Part shown: piece by piece, positions 1-9,524 of the stretch | Position numbering within the stretch: position 1 is the first letter of the stretch | Layout: every line of letters begins with the position of its first letter | Origin: Saccharomycopsis fibuligera x Saccharomycopsis cf. fibuligera | Lineage: Eukaryota; Ascomycota; Saccharomycetes; Ascoideales; Saccharomycopsidaceae | Assembly (NCBI GenBank): GCA_001936135.1 | Contig: CP012818.1 | Span: 496,001 to 560,000 of the forward strand | Length of the DNA stretch: 64,000 bases | Direction of reading: 5' to 3' | Translations under genes and position numbers: made by a program | Notes under the pieces: model-generated | Told to the model about the DNA's origin: nothing | Databases searched by the model: none | The model's input: only the letters and a program-made list of their open reading frames with translations

Positions 1-2
1 CT

Positions 3-215
3 TTACAGAGTACAAGTACAAATAAAGTTGCTAATTTGACCTCGAAAGACCGAGAAAGAGAGTGGAAACAGTTGGGTCTAATTATGTCTCAAAAACCAAA
101 TCAGCATGTTGCAAAAGTGCATGTATTGGATAGTGTGGCGGGGCTTCAGCACCGATTGAAAAAAATTGAGAGTATGAGCTTACAAGTTGGGACATTGAAG
201 TTTGTGAAGCAGTGA
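3..215 (+). CDS. 3' end of a gene entering from the left edge, unknown product
   Basis: An open frame runs from the first bases of the window to a TGA at 213-215, giving about 70 residues with no start inside the window. The composition is protein-like: charged and polar, with a possible amphipathic helix around HRLKKIESMSLQVG near the C-terminus. It contains no CTG codon, as expected of real genes here. I do not recognise the family. It could be a chance open frame, but its length and its position directly at the edge favour the tail of a real gene. The poly-pyrimidine stretch after the stop (about 236-262) would suit a 3' UTR. Confidence 0.45.
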   Translation, partial: LQSTSTNKVANLTSKDREREWKQLGLIMSQKPNQHVAKVHVLDSVAGLQHRLKKIESMSLQVGTLKFVKQ

Positions 216-657
216 TTATTTATATGCATACTCTGACTTTCTCTTTCCTTTTTTACATTTATAGTATAGAGGCTCATCAGTACTCTCGAGCGTTCTCTTG
301 GTATTGATCAGGCACTGATTTATCCCCACATTCGGTTTGCATTGCACTTATTGTAGCAACTATACCTGTAATATGTGACTTAAATGATTTGCAGCATATA
401 GAAACACCTTATTGAGAGGTATTTTCGAAAACGCATATACATTTTGAATTTTATAAATCTCGAGGCTAAACGTATTGTATCATACATTATAGGATAATCA
501 AACCAGGACCTTGGCCTTCTCCAATTGGGGCAATATTAATTCCATGGCTTTCTTAAATGGTTTCCGCTATAATTGTAGCTGTTTTCATTTTTTTGCCATC
601 TTCGGTTCTGGTATATGTGGTGTTGATCCTTTTGCTTTCTATGTTCTGCTCTTTCTT

Positions 658-658
<1 letters not shown>

Positions 659-701
<43 letters not shown>
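659..701. repeat. Poly-T run, 43 bp
   Basis: Uninterrupted T homopolymer in the spacer after the left-edge gene. It is one of twelve A or T runs of at least 21 bp in this window. Confidence 0.95.
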
Positions 702-1429
702 CCATTAACACTTCACTGAAAAGGCAGTCCAGGAAAGTTCTAAGCGGTGAAACAGTTTTTAAGCTAGGTATAGAATATACTTCCGTGGATCCAGATGGAT
801 GCTAAGTAATGTTGGCTTCTATTAAGTAATCAAGTTTATTAGGTTATAGGTTGCCAATGTATGCTGGAGGAGAGCCCGAATGGCTAGCTGAGCAGGTATG
901 TGTACTACAAAAACTTCCCAATACATCATACCAGGCTTTTGGTGATGCAAATCAAGAGCCCAGCAATGTTTGTGCTGTGTTGAGACAAAAGAAGAACTTC
1001 TTCGAGACCATAGTCTGTGAAAAGTTTTTAGATTTGGGGGTGCGAACGGGGGGTCTCGGAGAAGCTGCTGGACATGAGGTACTACGGGCTACTGGAGATA
1101 ATCTCCGATGATCCAAGAGAGAAAGAGCATGGGCAAGTTGACATTGACCAATGATGCATTGACCTGACTACTATTGGCTTAATAGTGCGGTTAATGTTCA
1201 TGTTAACGTGGTTGCACAATATCGTTAACTGCGAAAACGGTTATATTAGTAGTAAGCTTTTTCTTTGTTTTTCATTATTCCCTACAGTTGATCTCTTCAA
1301 GTCTTTTTCTTTTCCTGAAAAATGTCTCTTGATGCCATCCCAGAAGGACCAATGGACTTGATACCCGCGGGAAGAAAAAGGTCCATCTCTCGAGACTTTT
1401 TCCCGTTTGCTTAGGGGCACTGCAGGTGA

Positions 1430-1451
1430 GCTGTCACCTCTCGGTGGCAGC
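1430..1451. promoter_or_regulatory. Imperfect GC-rich inverted repeat upstream of the AGP2-like gene
   Basis: GCTGTCACC (1430-1438) is followed by TCTC and GGTGGCAGC (1443-1451). The arms pair over 9 bp with one G-T pair. AGCTGTCAC recurs directly at 1429-1437 and 1449-1457, so the site is both a direct and an inverted repeat. It lies about 540 bp before the permease start. A regulator binding site is an inference only. Confidence 0.4.
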
Positions 1452-1675
1452 TGTCACACCTATAGGGCAATTGGTGCCCGTTCGAACATATAATTAAGAA
1501 AAAGCAGGCCAGGCGAGGTGTTCGGAGGTCATGTTCCTATAGTTGTTGTATCCCGTTTTTACGGGCTCCAATTAGATGGCCGTTTTTTCCCCGGAGAAAT
1601 CCACGGCTGAATTTAAGATGACTGACCAGCCAAACAGGTCTATTTAAGCCGTGCGGCAATATCTAAAATTTAAAT

Positions 1676-1676
<1 letters not shown>

Positions 1677-1709
<33 letters not shown>
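1677..1709. repeat. Poly-A run, 33 bp
   Basis: Uninterrupted A homopolymer about 280 bp upstream of the AGP2-like start. Such tracts in yeast promoters commonly exclude nucleosomes; a role here is inferred. Confidence 0.95.
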
Positions 1710-1710
<1 letters not shown>

Positions 1711-1988
1711 AGTTACACCAAATCTCAAATCAGCAAAACCGGTTCTTCTGCAGATTTGGCTCTCACGCGTTACCATATATCACTTACTACGTGATTGTCT
1801 TTAAGGTTTCTGTACTGGATTTCTAACATAAAACTCACTAGGTGCCTTCTCCTCGTTCGTAGCTATAGTTTGACCAAGATATCCTATTATCAAAACTTCT
1901 CATGCCACAGCCCATATAGTACACGAAACACACACTCTCTCTCTGTTACTCACTGACTCACTGACGTACTCACAATATATAGCTATCA

Positions 1989-3695
1989 ATGTCACATAGA
2001 TCATTCACTCAGGTCCTTGCTGACACTTTCATTCCGCTTCCTCCCAAGACAATAAAACGAAGCGACCTACACCATCGTCAACAACCTATCGAGGAAACTC
2101 CCAGTGATAACACCAATCCTGAAAAGCATAATGGCTCAAGTGCCCTAAAATTTGGCAGTGACATTTGCACCACTGCTACTTTTTCATCCTCATCTGACGA
2201 AGTCATAATCAACCAAACTCAACGCAAACTTTCCAAGCGTATGATTTATTTGATTTCCATTTCGGGTGTTATTGGCACGGCAGTTTTTGTCTCTATGGGA
2301 TCTACCCTCAACAAAGCTGGCCCACTCTCGCTACTTCTTGGGTTTGCTCTTTGGTGTCTTCCCGTGCTATGCATCACTGTTTCCATCGGGGAAATGGTTT
2401 GCTATTTACCCATCCCATCTCCATTCATTTCCATGGCGGGGCGATGCTGCGACAAAGCACTTGAAATTACTGCTGGCTGGAATTTTTGGTTTTTGCAAGC
2501 TGCATTGATCCCATACGAGGTTGTTGGGGTAAATACCATCATTCACTATTGGCGTAATGATTACTCTCCAGTAATTACTCTAGTGGTGCAAATTGTGCTC
2601 TATTTTTTTATCAATGTCATTGCAGTGGAGCTTTATGGAGAAGTGGAATTTTGGCTAAGTATTGGTAAGTTGCTCTTGGCATTGGGTATCATGCTCTTTA
2701 CTTTCATTACCATGGTTGGCGGTAATCCAATGCATGACAAGTATGGATTCCGATACTGGCACACACCACCGGGCCCAATGAATGAATATCTAGCGAATGG
2801 CAATTGGGGCAGATTTTTGGGTCTTTTTGCTGCAATTAGCACTGCTTGCTTTACCATTGCTGGTCCCGAATATGTTTCCATGACCGCCTCTGAGACTATT
2901 AATCCTCGCAAAGTTTTGCCAAAAGCATACAGACAAATCTTTTATCGTCTTACATTTATCTTCTTGGGACTTGCCTTATGTATGGGGATTGTTTGTGCAT
3001 ACAATGATCCCGCATTAGTGGAGGCATTAACCAATGGTACCCCAGGCGCCGGAGCATCACCATTTGTCATTGCAATGGACAACTTGAAGATAAAAGCTTT
3101 GCCAGATGTGGTTAATGGTGCTCTTGTCCTTGCTGCTTTTTCCTCTGGTAATTCATACACATACACCTCATCGCGCACTTTGTATGGATTAGCCAAAGCG
3201 GGCCATGCACCTCAATTTTTCGCATATTGTACCAAGGCAGGCACCCCAATGTATGCAGTTTTGGCTTCATTAGCATGGTCATTTCTTTCGTTTTTACAAA
3301 TGAGTGAGAACTCGGCTACAGTATTGGGCTATATTGTTAGTCTTGTGACAATTTCCCAGCTTGTGAATTATGTAATTTGTTGCTTGACTTATTACTTTTT
3401 TTATCGCGCAGTGAAGGCACAAAATATCAATCGTTTGGAGTTTGTGTTTCGTGGATGGGGACAGCCCTACACTTGTCTCGTGGGGTTAGTCTGTGCTGCC
3501 GTAATGTGCTTTTTAAGTGGCTATGGGGTGTTTTTGGATGGCGCCTGGGATACCAAGACTTTTATTTTCAATTATATAATGATTCCGGTGGACTTGCTAA
3601 TTTATGTAGTGGCTAAGATTTGGACCCGGTGCAAATGGAATAAAAGTGAGGAGGTGGATTTGCAAACGGGGTTGAAGGAGATAGAAGAGTACTGA
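1989..3695 (+). CDS. AGP2: AGP2-like amino acid permease family transporter
   Basis: 568 residues of the yeast amino acid/polyamine/organocation (YAT) family, predicted to sit in the plasma membrane with about 12 membrane segments after an 85-residue Ser/Thr-rich cytosolic N-terminus. The match is best to Agp2, known in yeast for carnitine uptake and as a regulator of polyamine transport. Recognisable stretches are SGVIGTAVFVSMGS in the first helix, AGWNFWFLQAALIP, the family signature TFITMVGGNPMHDKYGFRYW and AGPEYVSMTASETINPRKVLPKA in the middle. The ATG at 1989 is the first in frame and fits the usual family length. The in-frame stop is followed 98 bp later by a 41-bp T run. No in-frame CTG codon was noticed. 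Substrate assignment (carnitine, polyamine or amino acid) is inferred from family resemblance only. Confidence 0.85.
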   Translation: MSHRSFTQVLADTFIPLPPKTIKRSDLHHRQQPIEETPSDNTNPEKHNGSSALKFGSDICTTATFSSSSDEVIINQTQRKLSKRMIYLISISGVIGTAVFVSMGSTLNKAGPLSLLLGFALWCLPVLCITVSIGEMVCYLPIPSPFISMAGRCCDKALEITAGWNFWFLQAALIPYEVVGVNTIIHYWRNDYSPVITLVVQIVLYFFINVIAVELYGEVEFWLSIGKLLLALGIMLFTFITMVGGNPMHDKYGFRYWHTPPGPMNEYLANGNWGRFLGLFAAISTACFTIAGPEYVSMTASETINPRKVLPKAYRQIFYRLTFIFLGLALCMGIVCAYNDPALVEALTNGTPGAGASPFVIAMDNLKIKALPDVVNGALVLAAFSSGNSYTYTSSRTLYGLAKAGHAPQFFAYCTKAGTPMYAVLASLAWSFLSFLQMSENSATVLGYIVSLVTISQLVNYVICCLTYYFFYRAVKAQNINRLEFVFRGWGQPYTCLVGLVCAAVMCFLSGYGVFLDGAWDTKTFIFNYIMIPVDLLIYVVAKIWTRCKWNKSEEVDLQTGLKEIEEY

Positions 3696-3791
3696 GGATT
3701 AGTTATAAATAATCAATTGTCTGTCATAGAGCTCTATTTATCCTGTTGCGTATTTATTGTTTTTCTGTAAGTAGCATGTTGCTACATTACT

Positions 3792-3834
<43 letters not shown>

Positions 3835-4242
3835 CTGTTCCAAATGTATTTTTAATTTCCTCAAACACATTTTTATCACAGGCAATTAAAGCGTTCTGAT
3901 TCTTATAATGTAGGCTTATGGGTGAACTTATGAATTAAGCGGTGACTCTAACTATAAACAATAAGGTAGATAGAATAAATGTACACAAGAAATTTAAGAA
4001 ATTATTAATAAAAATAAAGCATTGAACATGTATGTATGCAGGACAAGAAAAAGTCTGGCCTTTATTGAACCCAGGGTTTTTTTGTCCTGATAGTCTAGTG
4101 GTTTCCAAGCACAAGGCTAATTTATTAGAACTATGTAACTAATAGAAATTATAATCTTTAGTTTTCCGGGAAGTTGGCATTCTAATGGTCGCTCTTATAG
4201 AGGCAAAAAGCTAGCAATTCAAATACAACTATGTCTAGTTTA
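3696..4242. other. Spacer between the AGP2-like gene and the solo LTR
   Basis: Contains a 41-bp T run (3794-3834) and otherwise AT-rich sequence. I see no gene here. Confidence 0.6.
3794..3834. repeat. Poly-T run, 41 bp
   Basis: Uninterrupted T homopolymer just downstream of the AGP2-like stop, so in the probable 3' flank of that gene. Confidence 0.95.
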
Positions 4243-4511
4243 TAATTTACGGGATACTGACATCTCAGGGTTCATATTTTTGGATGTAAAAGCCTTTATT
4301 TCGAATATAACTAATAATAAATTTATAAAAATTTTGGTTTGGACCATATATAAATACTAATCTGACTAGATGCAAAACATGTTAGGGATTCACAATTATT
4401 AGTACTAATTACGCAAATCCTGTTTCATGATAAAAGGTCCACGGACTTATTCTGTACGAAGTGTTAATTTGTTTCATTCAGGTTTGTTGGTCGAGAACTC
4501 AATGTTCGTCA
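4243..4511 (+). mobile_element. Solo LTR of a copia-type element
   Basis: About 270 bp that aligns over its length with the sequences at 58076-58348 (same strand) and 29657-29986 (opposite strand). Shared landmarks in order are ACGGGATACTGACATCTCA, TTGGATGTAAAAGCC, ACCATATATAAATA and, at the 3' end, GAACTCAATGTTCGTCA. The last ends in CA as LTRs do; the TG start has decayed. No internal coding sequence adjoins it, so it is a recombined solo LTR. It lies 214 bp upstream of tRNA-Ala, the typical target zone for yeast copia elements. The left boundary is uncertain by a few bases. Confidence 0.75.
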
Positions 4512-4725
4512 ATAATAATATGGATTTGAGCTCCCTTTATACAGTAATTCTTTTTCTTTACAAAATATGTTTGAAAAAAATATAGTTGAACCAAAAGAAA
4601 AGATAAATCAGTAGAGACGATTGCCTATAGTACAGCTGTTAACAACAGTGCTTTTGTGCATAGCCTATTGTATAATGATACAACTAGATAGATATAGTAT
4701 GAAGTTTATGGTTCATAACCATAAT

Positions 4726-4798
4726 GGGCGTGTGGCGTAGTTGGTAGCGCGCTCCCTTAGCATGGGAGAGGTCTTGGGTTCGATTCCCAACTCGTCCA
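4726..4798 (+). tRNA. tRNA-Ala (AGC)
   Basis: A 73-nt cloverleaf with acceptor GGGCGTG/CTCGTCC plus discriminator A, D-arm GCGTAGTTGGTAGCGC, anticodon stem CTCCC/GGGAG around loop TTAGCAT (anticodon AGC, read as IGC), and T-arm TTGGGTTCGATTCCCAA. It is nearly identical to the yeast tRNA-Ala(AGC) known from Saccharomyces and has no intron. A short T stretch follows at 4801-4809 as Pol III terminator. A copia-type solo LTR sits 214 bp upstream. Confidence 0.97.
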
Positions 4799-6259
4799 GT
4801 TTTACTTTTTGCTTTTAACCAAATCCTCGGGCAATCACTTCGTACATCCATAGTAATTTAATGTTCAAGATGATGGGCAATGTGCGTAGTAAATTAACTT
4901 TTACTTGTCCGTGCTACTAAAATTCTAACTTCTTCTCCAATTGGGAAAAGGGATTGATCAGGATCATTATGTCTTACCAGCGATTCCTGCGCAATTAAGG
5001 ATCAAATTGCCTGCCAATTGAGGATTATTGTTGCCTGCCAATTGAGGATCAAATTGCCTGCCAGTTGATTGAAACAGCTGGAGAGAATTTTTATGGAAGC
5101 GGGGCTCCGATTGCAATATTGCGCTGGAAACAATTGTTTAAGCTCTTTAAGACTCCCAGATGTCAATCAATCGGATTTTTGATTAAATTAGTGGAAAATG
5201 TGTCACAATGGTGTATTTGCTGACAACCAATATCCGGAAAGTGGCATTAACTCGCAACAGGAACCCACCCCTACTATGTGATGTTGATAGATATATATGC
5301 GCACACGCTTCTGCTATGAATACTTCACTGTGTAAGTTCTCAAGATATACACATAGATGGCTGGTGGCTAGTAGCTATAATGTCTGAGTTGTTCGTAGTT
5401 TTTGGCTATTGAAGCTTTTGATGCAATAAAAGTGTTCAGTAAAGATCGACATTCGCTGCAAACGCAGCTTTTAATTAACTCGCCGCATTTGAGGATTAAC
5501 TTTGCATTAACGCACATTCAACAAGACTAAATTTGCTGATCTTTCAAATCATCTTTTGGTTTGATTATCTTCTGGGGCACTTTGATCTTTACTGAACAGA
5601 TTTATGCTATAGCCTCAGCTATCATTGGCTGCACTCTAGCTTTTCCGTGGAAAAGTGCTTGTCTGATCTGATCTGAGGTAGTCTTACGATGGTTTTGCTT
5701 AACGCGATCACAGCTGCCAGTTTCTCTCCTGCGGCCAGATCCATATGTGATAACTCTTTCCATCCATATGTGTATACAATTAGTCCTCGAGGCATTGCTA
5801 ATGGTACTTAAAAGACCAAAGGATTGTACGTTTTCCTTTCAAGTCGTACTGAGTCAATAAATTCTGTCCTGTTTGTTGGGATTTTGTGTCGAGACCCGAA
5901 CAAACAGCTAGATAAGTTTGCTCCTAGATAGTCTGTAATCACCAGTTGTGCGTACATACACCGATTGAATCCGCATAAGTTAATCCATTCCCTTGCAACA
6001 CATCCAATCCAATTGAACTCTGGTCTATTATTAGGTTCGGCTCCATTGTCTCCGGCCGATCTGTATTATTATTTGCTCTTGTCAAACTACCGAAATAAAT
6101 TGACGTACTTTTACCATCTCCTTCGCTCTGTTTTAATAACAGTCTCATTTTTGCTGTCATTTCTACTGTGGAGTATTATTCCATATCAACCATCAGTGAT
6201 TAGAACTCACAGTATTCGGAAATCTTTTGGTACTTTTCATTCAAGAACAACTTCAGAAA
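4799..6259. other. Intergenic region with a small direct-repeat cluster
   Basis: About 1.46 kb between tRNA-Ala and the first LPX1-type gene. It contains three 23-24 bp direct repeats at 4993-5062. A 112-codon open frame at 5965-6303 overlaps the lipase start and is not supported. The rest looks like ordinary promoter sequence. Confidence 0.55.
4993..5062. repeat. Three tandem copies of a 23-24 bp unit
   Basis: Units starting at 4993, 5016 and 5040 share the pattern AATTRAGGATCAAATTGCCTGCC. The middle copy has a variant centre (GGATTATTGTTGCCTGCC). A fourth partial unit begins at 5063. I know no function. Confidence 0.85.
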
Positions 6260-7597
6260 ATGTCTCCAGTACCAGCTTCGGCTACTGCCCTTGTCACCAG
6301 TAGTACTAAGAACAACAAACCCAACCCTTACTATATCAAAACCAAGCACATAATTGATGCTGCTTATCCTCGCACAACGCAATCCTCCACTATTATCCCA
6401 TCAGATAAACTCAAACTTGTTTACAACAAATACGTTCCTTCTGCACCACTAGACCCAAACAAAGTCACTTTTAATTTTATCTTTGGACATTTGTCAGCTA
6501 CTAGTAAAGCAGTATGGAATTATCATATCGACTTGCTTTATAAATATGCAAATGGTGGGAATAAAAGTAATGACAGCCAAGTCAATTGGCAAGTAGGCAC
6601 TGTTGTCGCTGTGGATTTCACCATGCAAGGAGAATCAGCTCTTTTGAATAAACACAAACTTGGTTTAACCTTTGCATGGAAAGATAGTGGCGAAGATTTG
6701 ATCCAAGTGATTGTTAACGAGAATTTGAATCTCCCAGCAGGACCCCCAAAAAAAGCCACTACCGCAGCACAAAATGCTACTTTCGATGCTAATAGTCATC
6801 TGGAAGGCTACTTGGCTCCGCAACCAGCAACCACTACTCCAGGACATCTAATCGCCGTTGGTTGCAGCTTTGGGGGCCACGCTACTCTTTTTGCTTGCAT
6901 TTGGAAACCAAATCTTTTTGATAGCTTAATTGTTGCTGAGCCGCTGTGCTACTTCAGCCCTGACTTTGTTGAAAGAGCATCAAAAATTGTTGATAAAGCC
7001 ATGTTGTTAAACTGGTCCGATTTTCCGTCTCGTGAAGCTGCTATTGACTTCATTAACACCAAATCCGCATTCAAGAAATTTCACCCAGCTATCAAGCAAC
7101 ATATCTACGACGAAGAGTTGTATTATGACAGCGAGGAAAAAGATCCAACTCGTAAATGGAAAAGATTAAGCCCATATAAGCAAAGCAAATTAATAATGAC
7201 AGGAAACCCAGCACTGATTAATGCATTATGTGCAAATTTACCAATCTTGAGCAAACCAGTGACCCATGTTGTTGGTAAAGTGCCAAATTTCCATTTTCCT
7301 AAGGATACCGCAAAGATTATACAAGCAATGGATAGCAATGGCACCAGAAAGAAGAAAAATAAATTAGTGGTTTTGAACGGTGGACATACTTGTGCCTTTG
7401 ACTTGGCTGATGAGTTTTTTGAAGTTATGGTGCAACATATTGAAAGAAGAGTGGATGCCGCGAAGTTGTTGGAAAAAAAGGATGAAAGATGGCATATTAG
7501 CGAGTTGGATGACCAACAAAGAGAAGAAGTTCAAGAAAGATGGTGGAGAGAATATAATTTGAAGGGAATGTATAAATATTGGGATCCAAAGTTATAG
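6260..7597 (+). CDS. LPX1-type peroxisomal alpha/beta hydrolase, tandem copy 1
   Basis: 445 residues related to yeast Lpx1, a peroxisomal matrix triacylglycerol lipase. The ATG at 6260 is chosen because the longer frame begins with TTG. Visible elements are GCSFGG at residues 201-206 (nucleophile Ser203; the usual His before Ser is Cys), NGGHTC near the C-terminus with the putative catalytic His, and QGES where Lpx1 has NHGDS. The strand-loop that normally carries the oxyanion HG motif reads FGHLSAT, so the glycine is lost. The C-terminus WDPKL ends in PKL, a weak PTS1 variant. It lies head to tail 622 bp before a second paralogue; a third is at 54840-56249. Activity is uncertain given the HG and His changes. 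Confidence 0.8.
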   Translation: MSPVPASATALVTSSTKNNKPNPYYIKTKHIIDAAYPRTTQSSTIIPSDKLKLVYNKYVPSAPLDPNKVTFNFIFGHLSATSKAVWNYHIDLLYKYANGGNKSNDSQVNWQVGTVVAVDFTMQGESALLNKHKLGLTFAWKDSGEDLIQVIVNENLNLPAGPPKKATTAAQNATFDANSHLEGYLAPQPATTTPGHLIAVGCSFGGHATLFACIWKPNLFDSLIVAEPLCYFSPDFVERASKIVDKAMLLNWSDFPSREAAIDFINTKSAFKKFHPAIKQHIYDEELYYDSEEKDPTRKWKRLSPYKQSKLIMTGNPALINALCANLPILSKPVTHVVGKVPNFHFPKDTAKIIQAMDSNGTRKKKNKLVVLNGGHTCAFDLADEFFEVMVQHIERRVDAAKLLEKKDERWHISELDDQQREEVQERWWREYNLKGMYKYWDPKL

Positions 7598-7702
7598 GGC
7601 ATGCCAGCATAAATATGCCCCTAGCGTATATAGAAAAATGATTATAATAAATTCATGTTGGCTTTTCATGTTCAATCTAATACACCATCGGTTGGTGTTC
7701 TT

Positions 7703-7733
<31 letters not shown>

Positions 7734-8219
7734 CTTACACTAAAGTAAATGTGATTTTTGTCGTTAGATATTGAGTATAAGTAGCTATTAAGGGTGTCTG
7801 TCTATCTGTGATTGTGATTCATATCCAGCGCTGTTCCTTTGCAGAGATGAGAAATGGCGCTCATCTTAGCCAACAATAACATTACGTACCGCAGACAAAT
7901 TGCAAGATAAAGAGCCCCAAACGTAATCTTCGAGCCGACAACTACAAAAACAAGTACTGGTTGGATAATCTATCTTTTAAAACTTAATGGTGCTATGATC
8001 TCTACAAACGGCGCGCTCTTATTCCTCCGAGAAGTTTATTTTCCATAAAACGGTGATGCTCTACCTCCCAAAACAGCAGCTCCATCCCCTTTCTCCCCTT
8101 TCCTATGACAACACCAAATTCATATATAAAAAGTGCTTAAAATCTATATTGATCCCCGAATCTCTAAAATATTTCCCGTAGAGATACAAAACTACGTTAA
8201 CGTGCACCAAACTACGATC
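7598..8219. other. Spacer between the tandem LPX1-type genes
   Basis: Contains a 28-bp A run (7706-7733) soon after the first stop and the promoter of the second paralogue. The frame upstream of 8220 is open but has only a GTG, so it is not counted as coding. Confidence 0.55.
7706..7733. repeat. Poly-A run, 28 bp
   Basis: Uninterrupted A homopolymer about 110 bp downstream of the first LPX1-type stop codon. Confidence 0.95.
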
Positions 8220-9524
8220 ATGTCGTTTACCACATCTGACCATTCAATTGCAATTCATACCCCCGCTTTCTTCAAGTCCGCCATTGTTGCCCCCAATGAT
8301 ACTCTCCGCATTGCTTATACAAAGTATCAGGCAAATAACACCAACGACAACGACAGACCAACTGTGAACTTGATATTTGCACATATGGCTAGCTCATCCA
8401 AAGCTGCCTGGATTTACCACATTTCACAACTCTTCAGCATTACAAACAACTCCAGCAATTCCATCAGCTACCCTTTCCAATTTAAAACCATCATAGCATA
8501 CGATGCTGCGGCCCACGGGGACAGCAATATTCTTAATCATGATAAACTTGGCATTTCGCAATCTTGGATAGATAATTATGGTCACCTACTTGCTGTTGTC
8601 GAAGCAGAAAAATTGCAATATACCAGTGACTTACTCATCGCTGTGGGTCATTCATTTGGCGGGTTTGCTTCCCTTTTGGCAGGCTATTGGAGACCGCAGC
8701 TATTTGATTCGATTGTGGTCGCAGAACCTATGGTTTCTAGGGTATATGGCCTGAAAGAAGGGCATAAGCCAGCTGCTGTGAGTAGTAAAGTTAAAGCTGG
8801 CGCTACTTCTACCGGAAGTAGTAAAAGTAATGAAGGTAGTACTGAAAGCATTAGCAAAGCAAAATTCAACAATGCGGTATGGAACAAAGTTCAATCAGAT
8901 TTCAACTCCAAAGAAGCAGCCTGGCAATTTGTCAACACTGTATCATTTTACAAAAAAGCACCACTACCGGTGAAGCAAGCAATTTTTGAAAAAGAGTTTT
9001 ACAAAGAAGAGAAAACCAACAGATACATCAGGAAAACCCGTTTATCTCAATCAAGAGCAAGTTTTACGCCTGCTTCAAGAGCAATGCCTTTCTTGTATAA
9101 TAATTTGAAATATTTTGAGTTGCCAGTGTGTCATGTTGCTGGTACGGTGGCCAACTGGATTCCAAAGAGAGATATTGAAGATGTTCGAAACACTCTAAGA
9201 ATAGCAATCAAAGAAAATACAAATAACGGTAAAGGCGATGAGAGCGGTGAAAGCTTTGAGACGGTGGATATGGTGGGTAAGGGTCATACTTGTTGCTTGG
9301 ATGGACCTGATGAGTTTGTGGAGATTGTATTACGATGGGTTACTAAGAGGGCTACAATATTTACCAACAGGAGAAAAAATAGCAGTAACGGGGAAGAACC
9401 ATCGGGAGAACGAAAGATGGACTATACTGAAGATGAAAGAAAACGGATCTTTAACAACTGGGAAAAAGAGTACTTGAATGGCAAGTTGCATGATCCATTT
9501 TGGGATCCTAAACCGAAATTATGA
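8220..9524 (+). CDS. LPX1-type peroxisomal alpha/beta hydrolase, tandem copy 2
   Basis: 434 residues starting at the ATG at 8220 (the longer frame starts at GTG). It has the nucleophile elbow GHSFGG at residues 143-148 (Ser145), AAHGDSNILN corresponding to the Lpx1 NHGDS region, and GKGHTCCLDGPDEF with the putative catalytic His. The oxyanion position reads FAHMASS, so, like its upstream neighbour, it lacks the HG pair. The C-terminus WDPKPKL ends in PKL and shares the FWDPK/YWDPK ending of copy 1, indicating a local duplication. It has a Ser/Lys-rich insertion around residues 180-205. By family it should act on lipid esters in the peroxisome matrix; import through PKL is an inference. Confidence 0.8.
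   Translation: MSFTTSDHSIAIHTPAFFKSAIVAPNDTLRIAYTKYQANNTNDNDRPTVNLIFAHMASSSKAAWIYHISQLFSITNNSSNSISYPFQFKTIIAYDAAAHGDSNILNHDKLGISQSWIDNYGHLLAVVEAEKLQYTSDLLIAVGHSFGGFASLLAGYWRPQLFDSIVVAEPMVSRVYGLKEGHKPAAVSSKVKAGATSTGSSKSNEGSTESISKAKFNNAVWNKVQSDFNSKEAAWQFVNTVSFYKKAPLPVKQAIFEKEFYKEEKTNRYIRKTRLSQSRASFTPASRAMPFLYNNLKYFELPVCHVAGTVANWIPKRDIEDVRNTLRIAIKENTNNGKGDESGESFETVDMVGKGHTCCLDGPDEFVEIVLRWVTKRATIFTNRRKNSSNGEEPSGERKMDYTEDERKRIFNNWEKEYLNGKLHDPFWDPKPKL

Larger units (their letters stand above)
216..1988. other. Intergenic region upstream of the AGP2-like gene
   Basis: About 1.8 kb with no convincing gene. It holds a 43-bp T run (659-701), a GC-rich imperfect hairpin (1430-1451), a 33-bp A run (1677-1709) and a CT-rich patch near 1931-1946. 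Just before the start at 1989 lies TATATAGC. Open frames here (for example 511-708 and 851-1111) are T-tract artefacts or lack homology. Confidence 0.6.

Noticed and set aside
511-805. Open frames encoding phenylalanine runs
   Set aside because: Produced by the 43-bp T tract.
6227-6259. Longer N-terminus of LPX1-type copy 1, and likewise of copy 2 (8133-8219) and Lon (17404-17445)
   Set aside because: These extensions begin with TTG or GTG. The first ATG gives lengths and N-termini matching the families.
5965-6303. 112-codon plus-strand frame overlapping the first LPX1-type start
   Set aside because: It overlaps the conserved lipase N-terminus in another frame and shows no domain.
8009-8031. 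CGG-N15-CCG resembling an oleate response element before LPX1-type copy 2
   Set aside because: The required T and A positions after CGG are absent, so it does not match the consensus.
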